DNA of 64,000 bases from Mycobacterium sp. (GTDB lineage Bacteria > Actinomycetota > Actinomycetes > Mycobacteriales > Mycobacteriaceae). The stretch's first letter is position 1, and each line of letters begins with the position of its first letter. Shown piece after piece: positions 32,471 to 41,650 of this stretch. Where the stretch lies: contig JACPVR010000012.1 of NCBI GenBank assembly GCA_016197405.1, forward strand, positions 186,001-250,000, given 5' to 3'. Made by a program: the position numbers and the translations under genes. The notes beneath the pieces were generated by a model. It was not told the origin of the DNA, ran no database searches, and was given only the letters and a program-made list of their open reading frames with translations.

Positions 32471-33889
32471 CTACCAGTTACTCGGGGAATAGTCCTTCAG
32501 GAAGCAGCCGTGCACGTCCTCGCCGGACTCCCCCCGCACGATCGGGTCATAGACTCGGGCGGCACCGTCGACGAGATCGAGCGGCGCGTGGAAGCCCTCC
32601 TCGGCGAGCCTCAGCTTGGTGGGGTGCGGTCGCTCGTCGGTGATCCAGCCGGTGTCGACGGCGGTCATGAGAATGCCGTCCTGTTCCAGCATCTCGCCGG
32701 AGCTGGTCCGGGTGAGCATGTTCAGGGCGGCCTTGGCCATGTTGGTGTGCGGATGGCCCGGCCCCTTGTAGCGCCGGCTGAACTGCCCTTCCATCGCCGA
32801 TACGTTCACCACGTACTTGCGGCGTGCCGATGCGGCGGCCATCGCCGGACGCAGGCGGCTGACCAGAATGAACGGTGCGGTCTGATTGCACAGCTGCACC
32901 TCGAGCAGCTCCATTGCGTCGACCTCGTGCACCCGTTGCGTCCAGCTGTTGACCGAACTGGTGTCGGGCAGCAGGCCGCCGGCGTCGATCGCGGTGCCCG
33001 CGGCGATCCGCTCGGGTGAGGCACTGCGGGCGGTCAGGGCCAGTTCGGTCAGCGCGTGCGGTGTCTGGTGCTCGGAAAGACTGCCGGCGAGCGCCGCCGG
33101 GTGCGCGTCACTGACGTGATCGAACGTGACCACGTCCACCAACTCGGGCGGTGGGGTGCGCTCGGCCTCGACCAGTGCCGCGTACGAGCCGGGCGGTCTG
33201 CGCACCGTCTGGGCGGCGTTGTTGATCAGGATGTCCAGCGGGCCGCGGGCCGCGATGGCGTCGGCGAGCGCGACGACCTGCGCCGGGTCGCGCAGGTCGA
33301 TCCCGACGACGCTGAGCCGGTGCAGCCAGTCGGCGCTGTCGGGCATCGCCGCGAACCGGCGCACCGCATCGTTGGGGAAACGCGTGGTGATGGTGGTGTG
33401 GGCGCCGTCGCGCAGCAGCCGCAACGCGATGTACATGCCGATCTTGGCGCGCCCGCCCGTCAGCAGCGCCGTGCGGCCGGTGAGATCGGTGCGCGCGTCC
33501 CGTTTGGCCCGGTTGAGCGCCGCGCATTCCGGGCAGAGCTGGTGATAGAAGGCATCGACGACGGTATAGCGGCTCTTGCACATGTAGCAGGCGCGCGGGC
33601 GCAGCAGCGTGCCCGCGCTGGCCCCGATGGTGGCCGATACCAGCGGAATGCCCTGCGTCTCGTCGTCGATGCGGCCGGGCGCCCCGGTTGCGGTTGCCGC
33701 GGTGACGGCATTGTCGGCCGCCATGACGGCATCGCGTTTGGCGTGCCTGCGGGCCTTCTTCACCGACTTGAAGACACCTGCCGTGGCACGTCGGACGGCC
33801 ACCGCATCAGGGTGCTCGGGCGGCAGCGACCTGACCTCGGACAGCACCTGCAGGCACGTCTCGAGTTTCTCCGGATCGATCGCGGTCAC
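32471..33889 (-). CDS. Zinc-ribbon SDR oxidoreductase with non-standard active site
   Basis: A 472-aa protein. Residues 1-110 are helical and end in a zinc ribbon (CYMCKSRYTVVDAFYHQLCP, followed by EC), then a short-chain dehydrogenase domain starts: ALLTGGRAKIGMYIALRLLR, NNAAQTVRRPPG, and the final catalytic region VNVSAMEGQF. The usual YxxxK reads TNMAK (PHTNMAKAAL), so the catalytic tyrosine is replaced. The GTG at 33889 lies 6 nt after TATTCT (33901-33896), so the mRNA is probably leaderless. Substrate unknown. It begins 28 nt after the metallophosphoesterase stop. Confidence 0.8.
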   Translation of the reverse strand: MTAIDPEKLETCLQVLSEVRSLPPEHPDAVAVRRATAGVFKSVKKARRHAKRDAVMAADNAVTAATATGAPGRIDDETQGIPLVSATIGASAGTLLRPRACYMCKSRYTVVDAFYHQLCPECAALNRAKRDARTDLTGRTALLTGGRAKIGMYIALRLLRDGAHTTITTRFPNDAVRRFAAMPDSADWLHRLSVVGIDLRDPAQVVALADAIAARGPLDILINNAAQTVRRPPGSYAALVEAERTPPPELVDVVTFDHVSDAHPAALAGSLSEHQTPHALTELALTARSASPERIAAGTAIDAGGLLPDTSSVNSWTQRVHEVDAMELLEVQLCNQTAPFILVSRLRPAMAAASARRKYVVNVSAMEGQFSRRYKGPGHPHTNMAKAALNMLTRTSSGEMLEQDGILMTAVDTGWITDERPHPTKLRLAEEGFHAPLDLVDGAARVYDPIVRGESGEDVHGCFLKDYSPSNW

Positions 33890-33917
33890 CTGCGAAGAAT
33901 ACGGGTCCGGGCGGCCG

Positions 33918-35102
33918 TCACCGCCCACGCAGCGTCAGCACCGTGATCTCGCTGGGTGCGAAGACCCGGAACGGCGGGCCCCAGAAGCCGGTGCCGCGAC
34001 TGGTGTAGAGCTGGGTGCGCGGGCCGTGTCTGCTCAGACCGTGCACCACCGGTTGATCGAGTCGGACCAGCAGGTTGAAAGGCCAGATCTGCCCGCCGTG
34101 GGTGTGCCCGGAGATCTGCAGGTCCACCCCGGCGCTGACGGCCTGCGGAATCTGTTTGGGCTGGTGGGCCAGCAGCAGTACCGGCAGCGTGCGATCGGCG
34201 CCGGAGAGGGCCGCCGCCAGGTCCGCGCCGTGTCCGGCGACACCGGAGTCCTTGGCCGTCTCGTCGTCGACGCCGGCGATCACCAGCTGGTCGCCGCCTC
34301 GTTCGACGACGATGTGCCGGTTGTGCAGGGCCTGCCATCCGATGCCCTGCATGTAGTCCAGCCAGCCCTGGGCCTCGCCGAAGTACTCGTGGTTGCCCGT
34401 CACGTAGACGCGGGCCAGCTTCGCTTCGACATCGGCGAGCGGCTTGGCCTGCTCCTCGCGCATCTCGACGGTGCCGTCGGCGATGTCGCCGACATGACAG
34501 ACGACATCGGCGCCGACGGCGTTCACGCGGTCGACGACGGCGGCCGACCACCGCCGGCGGTCTATCGGGCCGTAATGGGTGTCGGTGATCATCGCCACCT
34601 GCAGCCCGTCGAGCCCGCCGCCCAGTCCGGGCACGGTGATATCGACCGTCTTGAGCCGTGGCACGCGCATCGCTTCGGCGAAACCCCACACCAGCAGCGC
34701 GACGGTCACGACGACGACAGCAGCGGCCACCACCCGCGACCTGACCGGATCCTCGACACCGGCGACGAACAGCGCCAGTCGCAGCAGCAGGGACAGCACC
34801 GACCACACGAAAAGGACCCACACCGCACCGAGCAGTGCGTCACCGGCCACTGCGGCCCGATCGCGATGCCCGGGACCGTGACCGGATCGCATCAGCAGCG
34901 GAAATGCCAGCAGAGCCGCCCCCAGCACAGCCGATCCCAGGATCGTCACGGCCGCCGGCCAGTGGGTGCCCGCCGCCAGCAGCGTCCACCACGGGACACC
35001 GAACAACAGCAACAGGACCGCCGTCACCAGCGTGATGCGACGCCACCTGCGCAACGATCGGCGGCTCGTGGCAGGGTCGGCCACCGCCTGGGAATCTGAC
35101 AT
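33918..35102 (-). CDS. Membrane-anchored metallophosphoesterase
   Basis: A 394-aa protein with four or five N-terminal helices (ITLVTAVLLLLFGVPWW, AVTILGSAVLGAALLAF, AVWVLFVWSVLSLLLRLAL, VVAAAVVVVTVALLVWGF) and a calcineurin-like phosphoesterase domain. Its metal motifs are ITDTHYG, HVGDIADG, VTGNHEYFG, LLAHQP and SGHTHGGQIW. The YkuE-type layout suggests hydrolysis of a phosphorylated lipid or cell-wall precursor at the membrane. ATG at 35102 preferred; an ATG at 35129 is possible. Divergent from the AMP-ligase gene. Confidence 0.88.
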   Translation of the reverse strand: MSDSQAVADPATSRRSLRRWRRITLVTAVLLLLFGVPWWTLLAAGTHWPAAVTILGSAVLGAALLAFPLLMRSGHGPGHRDRAAVAGDALLGAVWVLFVWSVLSLLLRLALFVAGVEDPVRSRVVAAAVVVVTVALLVWGFAEAMRVPRLKTVDITVPGLGGGLDGLQVAMITDTHYGPIDRRRWSAAVVDRVNAVGADVVCHVGDIADGTVEMREEQAKPLADVEAKLARVYVTGNHEYFGEAQGWLDYMQGIGWQALHNRHIVVERGGDQLVIAGVDDETAKDSGVAGHGADLAAALSGADRTLPVLLLAHQPKQIPQAVSAGVDLQISGHTHGGQIWPFNLLVRLDQPVVHGLSRHGPRTQLYTSRGTGFWGPPFRVFAPSEITVLTLRGR

Positions 35103-35194
35103 CACGCAGCTGCCTCGATCTCTCTTCATCGCTGGGACTACCCGCCGAGGCTAGCCGCGTTCGCGTGGGTTGCGCCGTGAGAGAAGATCGGCAG

Positions 35195-36763
35195 GTGACC
35201 GCAGCAGCACTGACCGTGCCGGCGCTTCTGGCACGCAGCGCACGACAGTTCGGCACGCACACCTATGTGGTGACGCCGACCGAACGGCTCACCTACGCCG
35301 ATGCCGGACAACGTTCGGCGGTTCTCGCACGGTTCCTGCTGCAGGCCGGTGTCGGTAAAGCCGCGCGCGTCGGGCTGTTCTTTCCCAACGGTGTCGAGTG
35401 GGTGCTCTGGTGGCTCGCGCTGTCGCGTATCGGCGCGGTGGCCGTACCGCTGAGCACGCTGTATGCGCCTGCCGAGATCGCCAAGGTGGCACGGCTCGCC
35501 GATATCGGGTTGCTCATCGCGCCCGGTCAGGTTCTGGGTGTAGACGTCGCCGAACGTTTGGAGGCTGCGCTGCCGGAGTTGGTGGGCCAACAAGCCGACC
35601 GCCTGGCCATCGGCGCGGCGCCCTATCTGCGACGCATTGTGCTCACCCGTGCGACAGACCGGTCCTGGGCGACACCGTGGGCGCAGGACAGCGCACCGGC
35701 GGTTCCGCCCGAGGTGCTGGCCGCCGCGGAAGCCGAGGTCCACCCCGCGGACCTGGCGATCATGGTGCACACCTCGGGGTCCACCGCCGATCCCAAGGGA
35801 GTCCTGCACACCCACGGCACGCTGGCCCGGCAGACGTCGACCTGGCCGGCCGCTGTCCGGGCGATAACGGGATCCGATGCACCGCAACGGATCCTGTGCG
35901 CCATGCCGTTCTTCTGGATCGGCGGGCTACTGGCCACGACCGGCGCACTGCACGAACCCGTCACCTTGCTGGTCATGGCTGGGCTCGACCCTGCGACGGC
36001 ACTCGACCTGATCGAAGACGAACGGGCCACCGGAGTGATCGGATGGCCGGCCTTCACCCAGCGGCTGCGGGAGGATCCGAGTTTCGGCGCCCGCGATCTG
36101 TCGAGCGCTCCAGCGCTGCGCGACGGCCCGCTCGATATCGCGATGACGAACGTGCCGGACGGATTTCCGGTGCACCGCACCATGACCGAGACCGCAGGCG
36201 GCTTCGCCCATACCGAGCTGCGTATCGTCGACGAATCCGGCGACCCGGTCCCCGACGGCAGCACCGGCGAGCTGTTGATCCGGGGCATCGGGTCGATGGC
36301 CGGCTACAACAAACGTGAGCGCTGGGAGACTTTCGACCAGGACGGTTGGTATCACACCGCGGACCGCGTCTACCGCCGGGAGAACGATCCCCGGTTGTTC
36401 TATGTGGGTCGCACCAGCGAACTCATCAAGTCCGCAGGCGCCAACGTGTCACCACTGGAAGTCGAGGCGGTCGTCGAGTCCTTCCCCGATGTGGCGCAGT
36501 GCGTCGTCGTCGGCATCGACGACGCGCGGCGCGGCGAACAGGTCTGCGCTGTCGTGGTGCCCGCCTCGGGTGCCATCGACATCGCGTCGCTGGCCGCCCG
36601 CTCGCGCCAACAGCTTTCGGGCTACAAGGTCCCGACGCGGTGGATCGTCGCGGCCAGCACGCAGATACCGATCCTGCCCAGTGGCAAGCTCAATCGGAAA
36701 GCGCTGCGCGCCATGGTGTCCGACGGGACATTCGAATCCGTGCGACCCGAAGCGGACAGGTGA
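35195..36763 (+). CDS. Acyl-CoA synthetase-like AMP-forming ligase
   Basis: A 522-aa ANL-superfamily ligase. The phosphate-binding loop is MVHTSGSTADPKG near residue 188, followed by MTETAGGFAHTELR, the adenylate-binding YHTADRVYRRE, the hinge region GRTSELIKSAGANVSPLEVE, and the C-terminal lysine in LPSGKLNRKALR. It activates a carboxylic acid as an acyl-AMP and then an acyl-CoA. The chain length is unknown. GTG at 35195 chosen, with GAGAAG 8 nt upstream; a GTG at 35165 is in frame. Confidence 0.88.
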   Translation: MTAAALTVPALLARSARQFGTHTYVVTPTERLTYADAGQRSAVLARFLLQAGVGKAARVGLFFPNGVEWVLWWLALSRIGAVAVPLSTLYAPAEIAKVARLADIGLLIAPGQVLGVDVAERLEAALPELVGQQADRLAIGAAPYLRRIVLTRATDRSWATPWAQDSAPAVPPEVLAAAEAEVHPADLAIMVHTSGSTADPKGVLHTHGTLARQTSTWPAAVRAITGSDAPQRILCAMPFFWIGGLLATTGALHEPVTLLVMAGLDPATALDLIEDERATGVIGWPAFTQRLREDPSFGARDLSSAPALRDGPLDIAMTNVPDGFPVHRTMTETAGGFAHTELRIVDESGDPVPDGSTGELLIRGIGSMAGYNKRERWETFDQDGWYHTADRVYRRENDPRLFYVGRTSELIKSAGANVSPLEVEAVVESFPDVAQCVVVGIDDARRGEQVCAVVVPASGAIDIASLAARSRQQLSGYKVPTRWIVAASTQIPILPSGKLNRKALRAMVSDGTFESVRPEADR

Positions 36764-36771
36764 CCGGGAGC

Positions 36772-37155
36772 TCAGTTCTTGGCGTTCAACGCCACCGCCG
36801 CGCGGATCAGAGCCGTGAACGCCTCTTCGTCCACGGTGTCCGTGCGCCGGAAGTCGATGGCACGCCGGGTGTTACCGCCCAGGCTGGAGTTGAACAGTCC
36901 TGACGGGTCGGGCAGCGAGGCGCCCTTGGCGAAGGTCACCTTCACGTAGTCCTTGTATGTCTCACCGGTGCAGAGCATTCCGTCGTGATACCACGTCGGC
37001 ACACCCCGCCACTTCCATTGCTCGTCGACATCGGGCACGGCCGCTTTGATGAGCTTGCGGATCAGCGCAAGTGTGTCCCCGCGCCAGTCCCCGAGTTCGG
37101 CGATGCGGGCGTCGATCAGTTGCGCGGGAGATTTCTGCTCGTTTTCCTCGGCCAT
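36772..37155 (-). CDS. DUF1801 (YdhG/CyaY-like fold) protein
   Basis: A 127-aa protein of the DUF1801 family: DWRGDTLALIRKLIKAAVPD, EQWKWRGVPTWYHDGMLC and KVTFAKGASLPDPSGLFNSS. The function is unknown; the fold resembles frataxin-like proteins. The ATG at 37155 directly abuts the stop of the glyoxalase-fold gene, so it belongs to that short operon. Confidence 0.85.
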   Translation of the reverse strand: MAEENEQKSPAQLIDARIAELGDWRGDTLALIRKLIKAAVPDVDEQWKWRGVPTWYHDGMLCTGETYKDYVKVTFAKGASLPDPSGLFNSSLGGNTRRAIDFRRTDTVDEEAFTALIRAAVALNAKN

Positions 37156-37566
37156 TCAGTGCACCTCCTGGATTTTGATCATGTTGCCTGCGGGGTCGCG
37201 AACCGAACAGTCCCGTATGCCGTAGGGCTGCTCGGTGGGTTCCTCGACGATCTCGGCCCCACCGGCCTGCAGTCTGGCGAAGACATCGTCGAGGTCCTTG
37301 GTGGCCAGCAGCAGCATGGCGTAGGTGCCCTTGGCCATCATCTCGGTGATGGTGCGCCGCTCGTCATCGGTTATGCCGGGGTCGACTGCCGGCGGCGCCA
37401 GAACTATGGCTGTGCTGCCGGCATCGGCAGGCCCGACGGTGATCCAGCGCATCTTGCCCGTACCCACGTCGAGTCGGACTTCGAAGCCCAGGATGTCGCG
37501 GTAGAAGGCCAGCGATGCCTCTGGGTCGTCATGCGGAAGGAAGGTGCTGTGAATGGTGACGTCCAT
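37156..37566 (-). CDS. Glyoxalase/VOC superfamily protein
   Basis: A 136-aa VOC protein made of two beta-alpha-beta-beta-beta modules: FLPHDDPEASLAFYRDILGF at the start, MRWITVGPADAGSTAI, YAMLLLATKDLDDVFARLQA and YGIRDCSVRDPAGNMIKIQE at the end. The metal ligand histidine of glyoxalase I is not obvious, so it may bind rather than convert its ligand, like resistance or regulatory VOC proteins. The ATG at 37566 follows the AraC-type gene by 5 nt, suggesting joint control. Confidence 0.85.
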   Translation of the reverse strand: MDVTIHSTFLPHDDPEASLAFYRDILGFEVRLDVGTGKMRWITVGPADAGSTAIVLAPPAVDPGITDDERRTITEMMAKGTYAMLLLATKDLDDVFARLQAGGAEIVEEPTEQPYGIRDCSVRDPAGNMIKIQEVH

Positions 37567-37571
37567 GACTT

Positions 37572-38021
37572 TCACGATATGTAGGGCACCGCGACCACGG
37601 CTTCTCGATTCCTGACCGGTCTGGTGACCTGTTTGGCGACACACGACGGCATACCGGCGGTGGCGTTCGCCGCCCGATCCCGGTAGAGGCTGGGCGGCAT
37701 CCCGACCAACTCGGTGAACCGGGTACTGAAGGTGCCCAGCGATGAGCAGCCAACGGCGAAGCACACCTCGGTCACGCCGAGGTCACCGCGGCGCAACAGT
37801 GTCATCGCTCGTTCGATACGCCGGGTCATCAGGTAGGAGTACGGCGATTCGCCGAAGGCCAGTTTGAACTGACGGGATAGATGACCTGCCGACATGTGCA
37901 CGCCGCGGGCCAGCGCGTCGACGTCGAGCGGCTGTGCGTAGTCACGGTCCATGCGGTCGCGCACCTGGCGCATCAGCTTGAGGTCGGCGAGCCGTTGCGC
38001 CTCATTCGCAGAGCCGGTCAC
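37572..38021 (-). CDS. AraC-family transcriptional regulator (DNA-binding part only)
   Basis: A 149-aa regulator that is almost entirely the AraC double helix-turn-helix: DALARGVHMSAGHLSRQFKL and YLMTRRIERAMTLLRRGDLG, then TEVCFAVGCSSLGTFSTRFT with MPPSLYRDRA. It lacks a separate ligand domain, like MarA/SoxS-type activators. GTG at 38021, 6 nt after TACGAT (38033-38028): leaderless. It leads the operon with the VOC and DUF1801 genes and is divergent from the cutinase gene. Confidence 0.85.
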   Translation of the reverse strand: MTGSANEAQRLADLKLMRQVRDRMDRDYAQPLDVDALARGVHMSAGHLSRQFKLAFGESPYSYLMTRRIERAMTLLRRGDLGVTEVCFAVGCSSLGTFSTRFTELVGMPPSLYRDRAANATAGMPSCVAKQVTRPVRNREAVVAVPYIS

Positions 38022-38146
38022 CTGCCGATCGTACGTGGGTCGACCTTTGCCGAGCGCGGTAAAATTGTTACTAGAGTGAATATAGTGACCAATGGGTATA
38101 GGGGATTGCGCCCCGCTCCACCCGCGCATGACGTCGAGGAGAAACC

Positions 38147-38863
38147 GTGTCTGCCGATCGCACCGCTCGGCGAAAGCGCCGGGTGGCCCCGGCTGTACTC
38201 CGCGTTACCCGCCTGCCCGCAGTACTGATGGGTCTGGCCCTGGCGGCGACATCGGCGTTCACGACAGCCCTGCCGGTGGCGGCCGCCGCGCCCCGCTGCC
38301 CCGATATCGAGGTGATCTTCGCGCGCGGTACCGACGAGCCCGCCGGTATCGGCGCTGTCGGCCAGGCACTCGTCGACACCCTCAAACCGCTCGTGAAGGG
38401 CAAGTCGGTGGGCACCTACGCGGTGAAGTACCCGGCTTCCTGGGACTTTTTGCAGGTCGGCGCCGGGGCATCCGATGCCAGTAAACGAGTCCTCGAGACC
38501 GTCGCCAAATGCGACGACACCAAGATCGTGCTGGGCGGCTATTCACAGGGCGCGGCCGTCATCGACGTCGTCGCGACCTCACCGATCGCAGGGCTCGGCT
38601 ACACCACGCCGTTGCCCGCCACGGTTGCCCCACGCATTGCCGCCATCGTCGTTTTCGGCAACCCGTCGGCACGGCTCGGGCAGCCACTGACCCTGATGAG
38701 CAAGACCTTCGGCGCGCGTACCGCCGACCTGTGTAATACCAACGACCCGATCTGCTCGCTGGGCAAGGACTTCGATTCCCACGTCAGCTATCAGAAATCC
38801 GGTCTGGTGAAGCTGGCGGCCAACTGGGTGAAGATCCATGTCCAGCCCCAGGTCAAGGCGTAG
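38147..38863 (+). CDS. Secreted cutinase-family esterase
   Basis: A 238-aa secreted alpha/beta hydrolase of the cutinase family. An arginine-rich n-region and a hydrophobic core (LPAVLMGLALAATSAFTTAL) form a signal peptide cut near AAA at residue 48. The catalytic serine is in LGGYSQGAAVID, the aspartate in TNDPICSLGKDF, and the histidine in DSHVSYQKSG. Mycobacterial members hydrolyse lipid esters outside the cell. The GTG at 38147 has GAGGAG 5 nt upstream. Divergent AraC regulator may control it. Confidence 0.9.
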   Translation: MSADRTARRKRRVAPAVLRVTRLPAVLMGLALAATSAFTTALPVAAAAPRCPDIEVIFARGTDEPAGIGAVGQALVDTLKPLVKGKSVGTYAVKYPASWDFLQVGAGASDASKRVLETVAKCDDTKIVLGGYSQGAAVIDVVATSPIAGLGYTTPLPATVAPRIAAIVVFGNPSARLGQPLTLMSKTFGARTADLCNTNDPICSLGKDFDSHVSYQKSGLVKLAANWVKIHVQPQVKA

Positions 38864-38871
38864 GTCTCACC

Positions 38872-40110
38872 TCACGCGGTGGCCATCGGTGCGGTCCGCA
38901 GTTCACGCAGGGCGGTGCGCAGGCCCCGCCGCCGCCCGGTGGCCGGATCGACACCGAAGCTCTCCCGCATCCCTTCCCGGATCCGGAATTTCAACTCCGA
39001 GTTGGTTTCGGGTGCGTCGTCGGAGGTCGCCTTGAGCAACTTGTCGGGCAACGCCAGCTTCATGATCGTCCAGAAGGACTGCATGTATTGGCGGCCAAGG
39101 GATCCCGTCGTGTAGGGCAGATCGTACTTGTCGCAGAGTGCCTGCACCCGCTTGCTGATCTCGGCGTAGCGGTTGCTCGGAAGATCGGGGAACAGGTGGT
39201 GCTCGATCTGGTAGCAGAGGTTGCCACTCATGAACGCCATCAGCGGACCGGCGTGAAAGTTGGCCGACCCCAGCATCTGACGCAGATACCATTCGGCCTG
39301 CGTCTCGTTCTCGAACTCCTCCTTGGTGAATTTCTCTGCGCCGTCGGGGAAATGACCACAGAAGATGACCATGTATGACCAGTAGTTACGGATGAGGTTG
39401 GCGACGGCATTGGCGCGCAGCGTGTGCTTCCAGTTGCGCCCGGTCAGCGCCGGGAAGACCAGATAGTCCTTGCCGACCTGCTTGCCGACCTTCTTCCCGA
39501 TCACCCGTAGGTCCTTGAGGACCTCTTCTTTGGACTTCTCGCCTCTGCGGAACTTCGTCGTCTCCAGGCCGTGCGCGGCGACCCCCCACTCGAAAAGCGT
39601 GCCCAGGGTCAGGTTGTAGATCGGATTGCCGATCATCCAACGCTCCCAGCGCTGATCGCGGGTCAACCGCATGATGCCGTAGCCGATATCGTCGTCGAGC
39701 CCGACGACATTGGTGTACTTGTGGTGAATGTAGTTGTGCGACTTCTTCCAATGAACACTCGGTGAAGTCGTATCCCACTCCCATTCGGTGGAGTGGATCT
39801 CCGGGTCGTTCATCCAGTCCCACTGCCCGTGGGTGATGTTGTGACCCAGTTCCATGTTCTCGATGATCTTGGCGGTTGCCAGCATGCCGGTTCCGGCGAG
39901 CCAGGCGGCTCGGTTGCTGCTCGCGAACAACACGATCCGGCCGGCGGCGGCGAGTCCGCGCTGCAACTGGATCGCCCTGCGGATGTAGCGCGCGTCGCGT
40001 TCACCGCGTGATTCCTCGATATCGGTTCTGATCGCGTCGAGTTCACGCGCCAGTTCCTCGACGTCCTCCGGAGTCAGATGGGCGTATTCCTTGATGTCGG
40101 TGATGGCCAT
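38872..40110 (-). CDS. desA3: Stearoyl-CoA delta-9 desaturase, DesA3-type
   Basis: A 412-aa membrane di-iron desaturase. The three histidine boxes are ELGHNITHGQW near residue 90, WKKSHNYIHHKYTN near residue 125, and YQIEHHLFPDLPSNRY near residue 300. It makes oleoyl chains from stearoyl-CoA using electrons from the neighbouring reductase, as Rv3229c does with Rv3230c in M. tuberculosis. AGGAGGAG lies 7 nt or so before the ATG at 40110. It follows the reductase gene by 14 nt, forming a two-gene operon. Confidence 0.93.
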   Translation of the reverse strand: MAITDIKEYAHLTPEDVEELARELDAIRTDIEESRGERDARYIRRAIQLQRGLAAAGRIVLFASSNRAAWLAGTGMLATAKIIENMELGHNITHGQWDWMNDPEIHSTEWEWDTTSPSVHWKKSHNYIHHKYTNVVGLDDDIGYGIMRLTRDQRWERWMIGNPIYNLTLGTLFEWGVAAHGLETTKFRRGEKSKEEVLKDLRVIGKKVGKQVGKDYLVFPALTGRNWKHTLRANAVANLIRNYWSYMVIFCGHFPDGAEKFTKEEFENETQAEWYLRQMLGSANFHAGPLMAFMSGNLCYQIEHHLFPDLPSNRYAEISKRVQALCDKYDLPYTTGSLGRQYMQSFWTIMKLALPDKLLKATSDDAPETNSELKFRIREGMRESFGVDPATGRRRGLRTALRELRTAPMATA

Positions 40111-40124
40111 GCGTTTTGCTCCTC

Positions 40125-41255
40125 CTAGATCTGTAGGGTGCAGTCACCGGATGCGGTGGATACACAGGTGTTTATCCGGTCGCCCGCGCCGTGTTCCTCG
40201 CCAGACCGGAAGTCCCGGACGTACCCGGATTCCACTGGCAGCACGCAGGTTTGGCAGATGCCCATACGGCATCCGAACGGCATCTGGATGCCCACCTTCT
40301 CGCCGGCCTCCAGAAGTGATGTGGCACCGTCGATCTCGATGGTTTTATCCGATATCGCGAAGGTGACGGTGCCGCCCTCACCACCCTTGTCGGTGCGCGC
40401 GATCGCGAACCGCTCCATGTGTAACGACTCGTTGAGACCCGCACCGTCCCAAACTTTCTGCACGGCATCGAGCATCGGGGCCGGCCCGCATGCCCAGCTT
40501 GAGCGTTCCTTCCAGTCCGGGACCATCCGATCGAGCTCGGTGAAATCGATCTGTCCCTCCTCGCGGGTCAGCTGCAGGTGCAGCCGGTAACCGGGCTGGG
40601 TGGTCTCCAGCCGGCGCAGCTCGTCGTGAAAGATCACCGCGTCGGCGGTCGGCGCGGAGTGGATGTGGACGATGTCGGCAGATTGGCCGCGTGCCGCCAG
40701 CGAGCGAAGCATCGCCATCAACGGTGTTATGCCACTGCCGGCACTGACGAAGAGCAGTTTGGCCGGCGGCGGATCGGGCAGGGCGAAGTCACCTTTGGGC
40801 GTCGCCAAGCGAACAATCGTTCCCGGTTTGACGCCGTTGACCAGATGGGTGGACAGAAAACCCTCCGGCGTCGCCTTGACCGTTATCGTGATGCGCTTGC
40901 CGTCGCGGACCGGCACCGAGGTCAGCGAGTACGAGCGCCAGTGCCATCGACCGTCGACGCGCAGCCCGATCCCCACGTATTGCCCCGGCCGGTAGTCAGC
41001 CGAGAAACCCCACCCGGGTCTGATGGTGACCGTCGCGCAGTCATCGGTCTCTTTGCGCACGTCGACGACCTCGCCGCGCAGCTCGCGGGCAGTCCAGAGC
41101 GGATTGAGAAGTTTGAGATAGTCGTCGGGTAGTAGCGGCGTGGTGGCGCGGGCGGCCAAGCCACGCAGCACGTTGACCTTCGGCGTCACGGCCGTCTCGA
41201 CGTTCTTCGCCGGACGGATGCTCCATCGGGCCACGTCGCGCAGATTCGGTGGCAT
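40125..41255 (-). CDS. Ferredoxin-type oxidoreductase, electron donor to DesA3 (Rv3230c-like)
   Basis: A 376-aa protein fusing a ferredoxin-NADP+ reductase module with a C-terminal plant-type 2Fe-2S ferredoxin. FAD binding is at [10 protein letters not shown] and [11 protein letters not shown](P)H binding at [16 protein letters not shown] and [10 protein letters not shown], and cluster cysteines in [14 protein letters not shown] and [11 protein letters not shown]. It passes electrons from NADPH to the desaturase downstream. The ATG at 41255 lies 40 nt below a strong palindrome at 41295-41312, a likely operator. Confidence 0.92.
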   Translation of the reverse strand: MPPNLRDVARWSIRPAKNVETAVTPKVNVLRGLAARATTPLLPDDYLKLLNPLWTARELRGEVVDVRKETDDCATVTIRPGWGFSADYRPGQYVGIGLRVDGRWHWRSYSLTSVPVRDGKRITITVKATPEGFLSTHLVNGVKPGTIVRLATPKGDFALPDPPPAKLLFVSAGSGITPLMAMLRSLAARGQSADIVHIHSAPTADAVIFHDELRRLETTQPGYRLHLQLTREEGQIDFTELDRMVPDWKERSSWACGPAPMLDAVQKVWDGAGLNESLHMERFAIARTDKGGEGGTVTFAISDKTIEIDGATSLLEAGEKVGIQMPFGCRMGICQTCVLPVESGYVRDFRSGEEHGAGDRINTCVSTASGDCTLQI

Positions 41256-41294
41256 CAGCGGCCACCCCGCTCACCGTGGTGATCATTCGCTGTC

Positions 41295-41312
41295 GGTGTA
41301 CACATGTACACC
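41295..41312. promoter_or_regulatory. Palindromic operator candidate upstream of the desaturase operon
   Basis: GGTGTACA, CA, TGTACACC: two perfect 8-bp arms around a 2-bp spacer, 40 nt upstream of the reductase start. The shape fits a TetR- or GntR-type regulator of fatty-acid desaturation; no such regulator is adjacent. Confidence 0.65.
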
Positions 41313-41364
41313 CGATACCCGGATGTGGCCCGGTTCACACCCGTCGCGCCACGCCGATTTATGT

Positions 41365-41398
41365 CGTTTCAGCCACGGCGGGCGACGTGGCTGAAACG
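41365..41398 (-). terminator. 12-bp hairpin between the 42-aa gene and the desaturase operon
   Basis: CGTTTCAGCCAC pairs perfectly with GTGGCTGAAACG around a 10-nt loop. It begins 8 nt after the stop of the 42-aa minus-strand gene and lies upstream of the reductase promoter, so it most likely ends that small transcript. Confidence 0.7.
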
Positions 41399-41405
41399 CC
41401 GTCGA

Positions 41406-41534
41406 TCACTCGGTCTCGTCCGGGTCGGCGGTCGGCAAGGCCTCCGCCCCGTAGGTGGCCGGTGCCAGCACCTCGTCCTCGGTGGTCGGGTTCTGCGCCG
41501 GAGTCGAGCTCTCTTCGGGTTGACGGTCGGTCAT
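41406..41534 (-). CDS. Small acidic protein of 42 aa
   Basis: A 42-residue, highly acidic and proline-rich protein: MTDRQPEESSTPAQNPTTED at the start, and LPTADPDETE at the end. It has no hydrophobic helix and no cysteine, so it may be disordered. AGGAG lies 5 nt before the ATG at 41534, and a strong hairpin follows the stop, so it looks like a complete small transcription unit. No family recognised. Confidence 0.65.
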   Translation of the reverse strand: MTDRQPEESSTPAQNPTTEDEVLAPATYGAEALPTADPDETE

Positions 41535-41650
41535 CACTTCTCCTGACATCGCTCACAACGGGTGTCCTCGGCACGGTCTCGGCCGGACCGCCTCGAGGTA
41601 CCCCGGGCGGATGGGGGATAACCACTGTCGGCGTTCGCCGAGATGACAAA

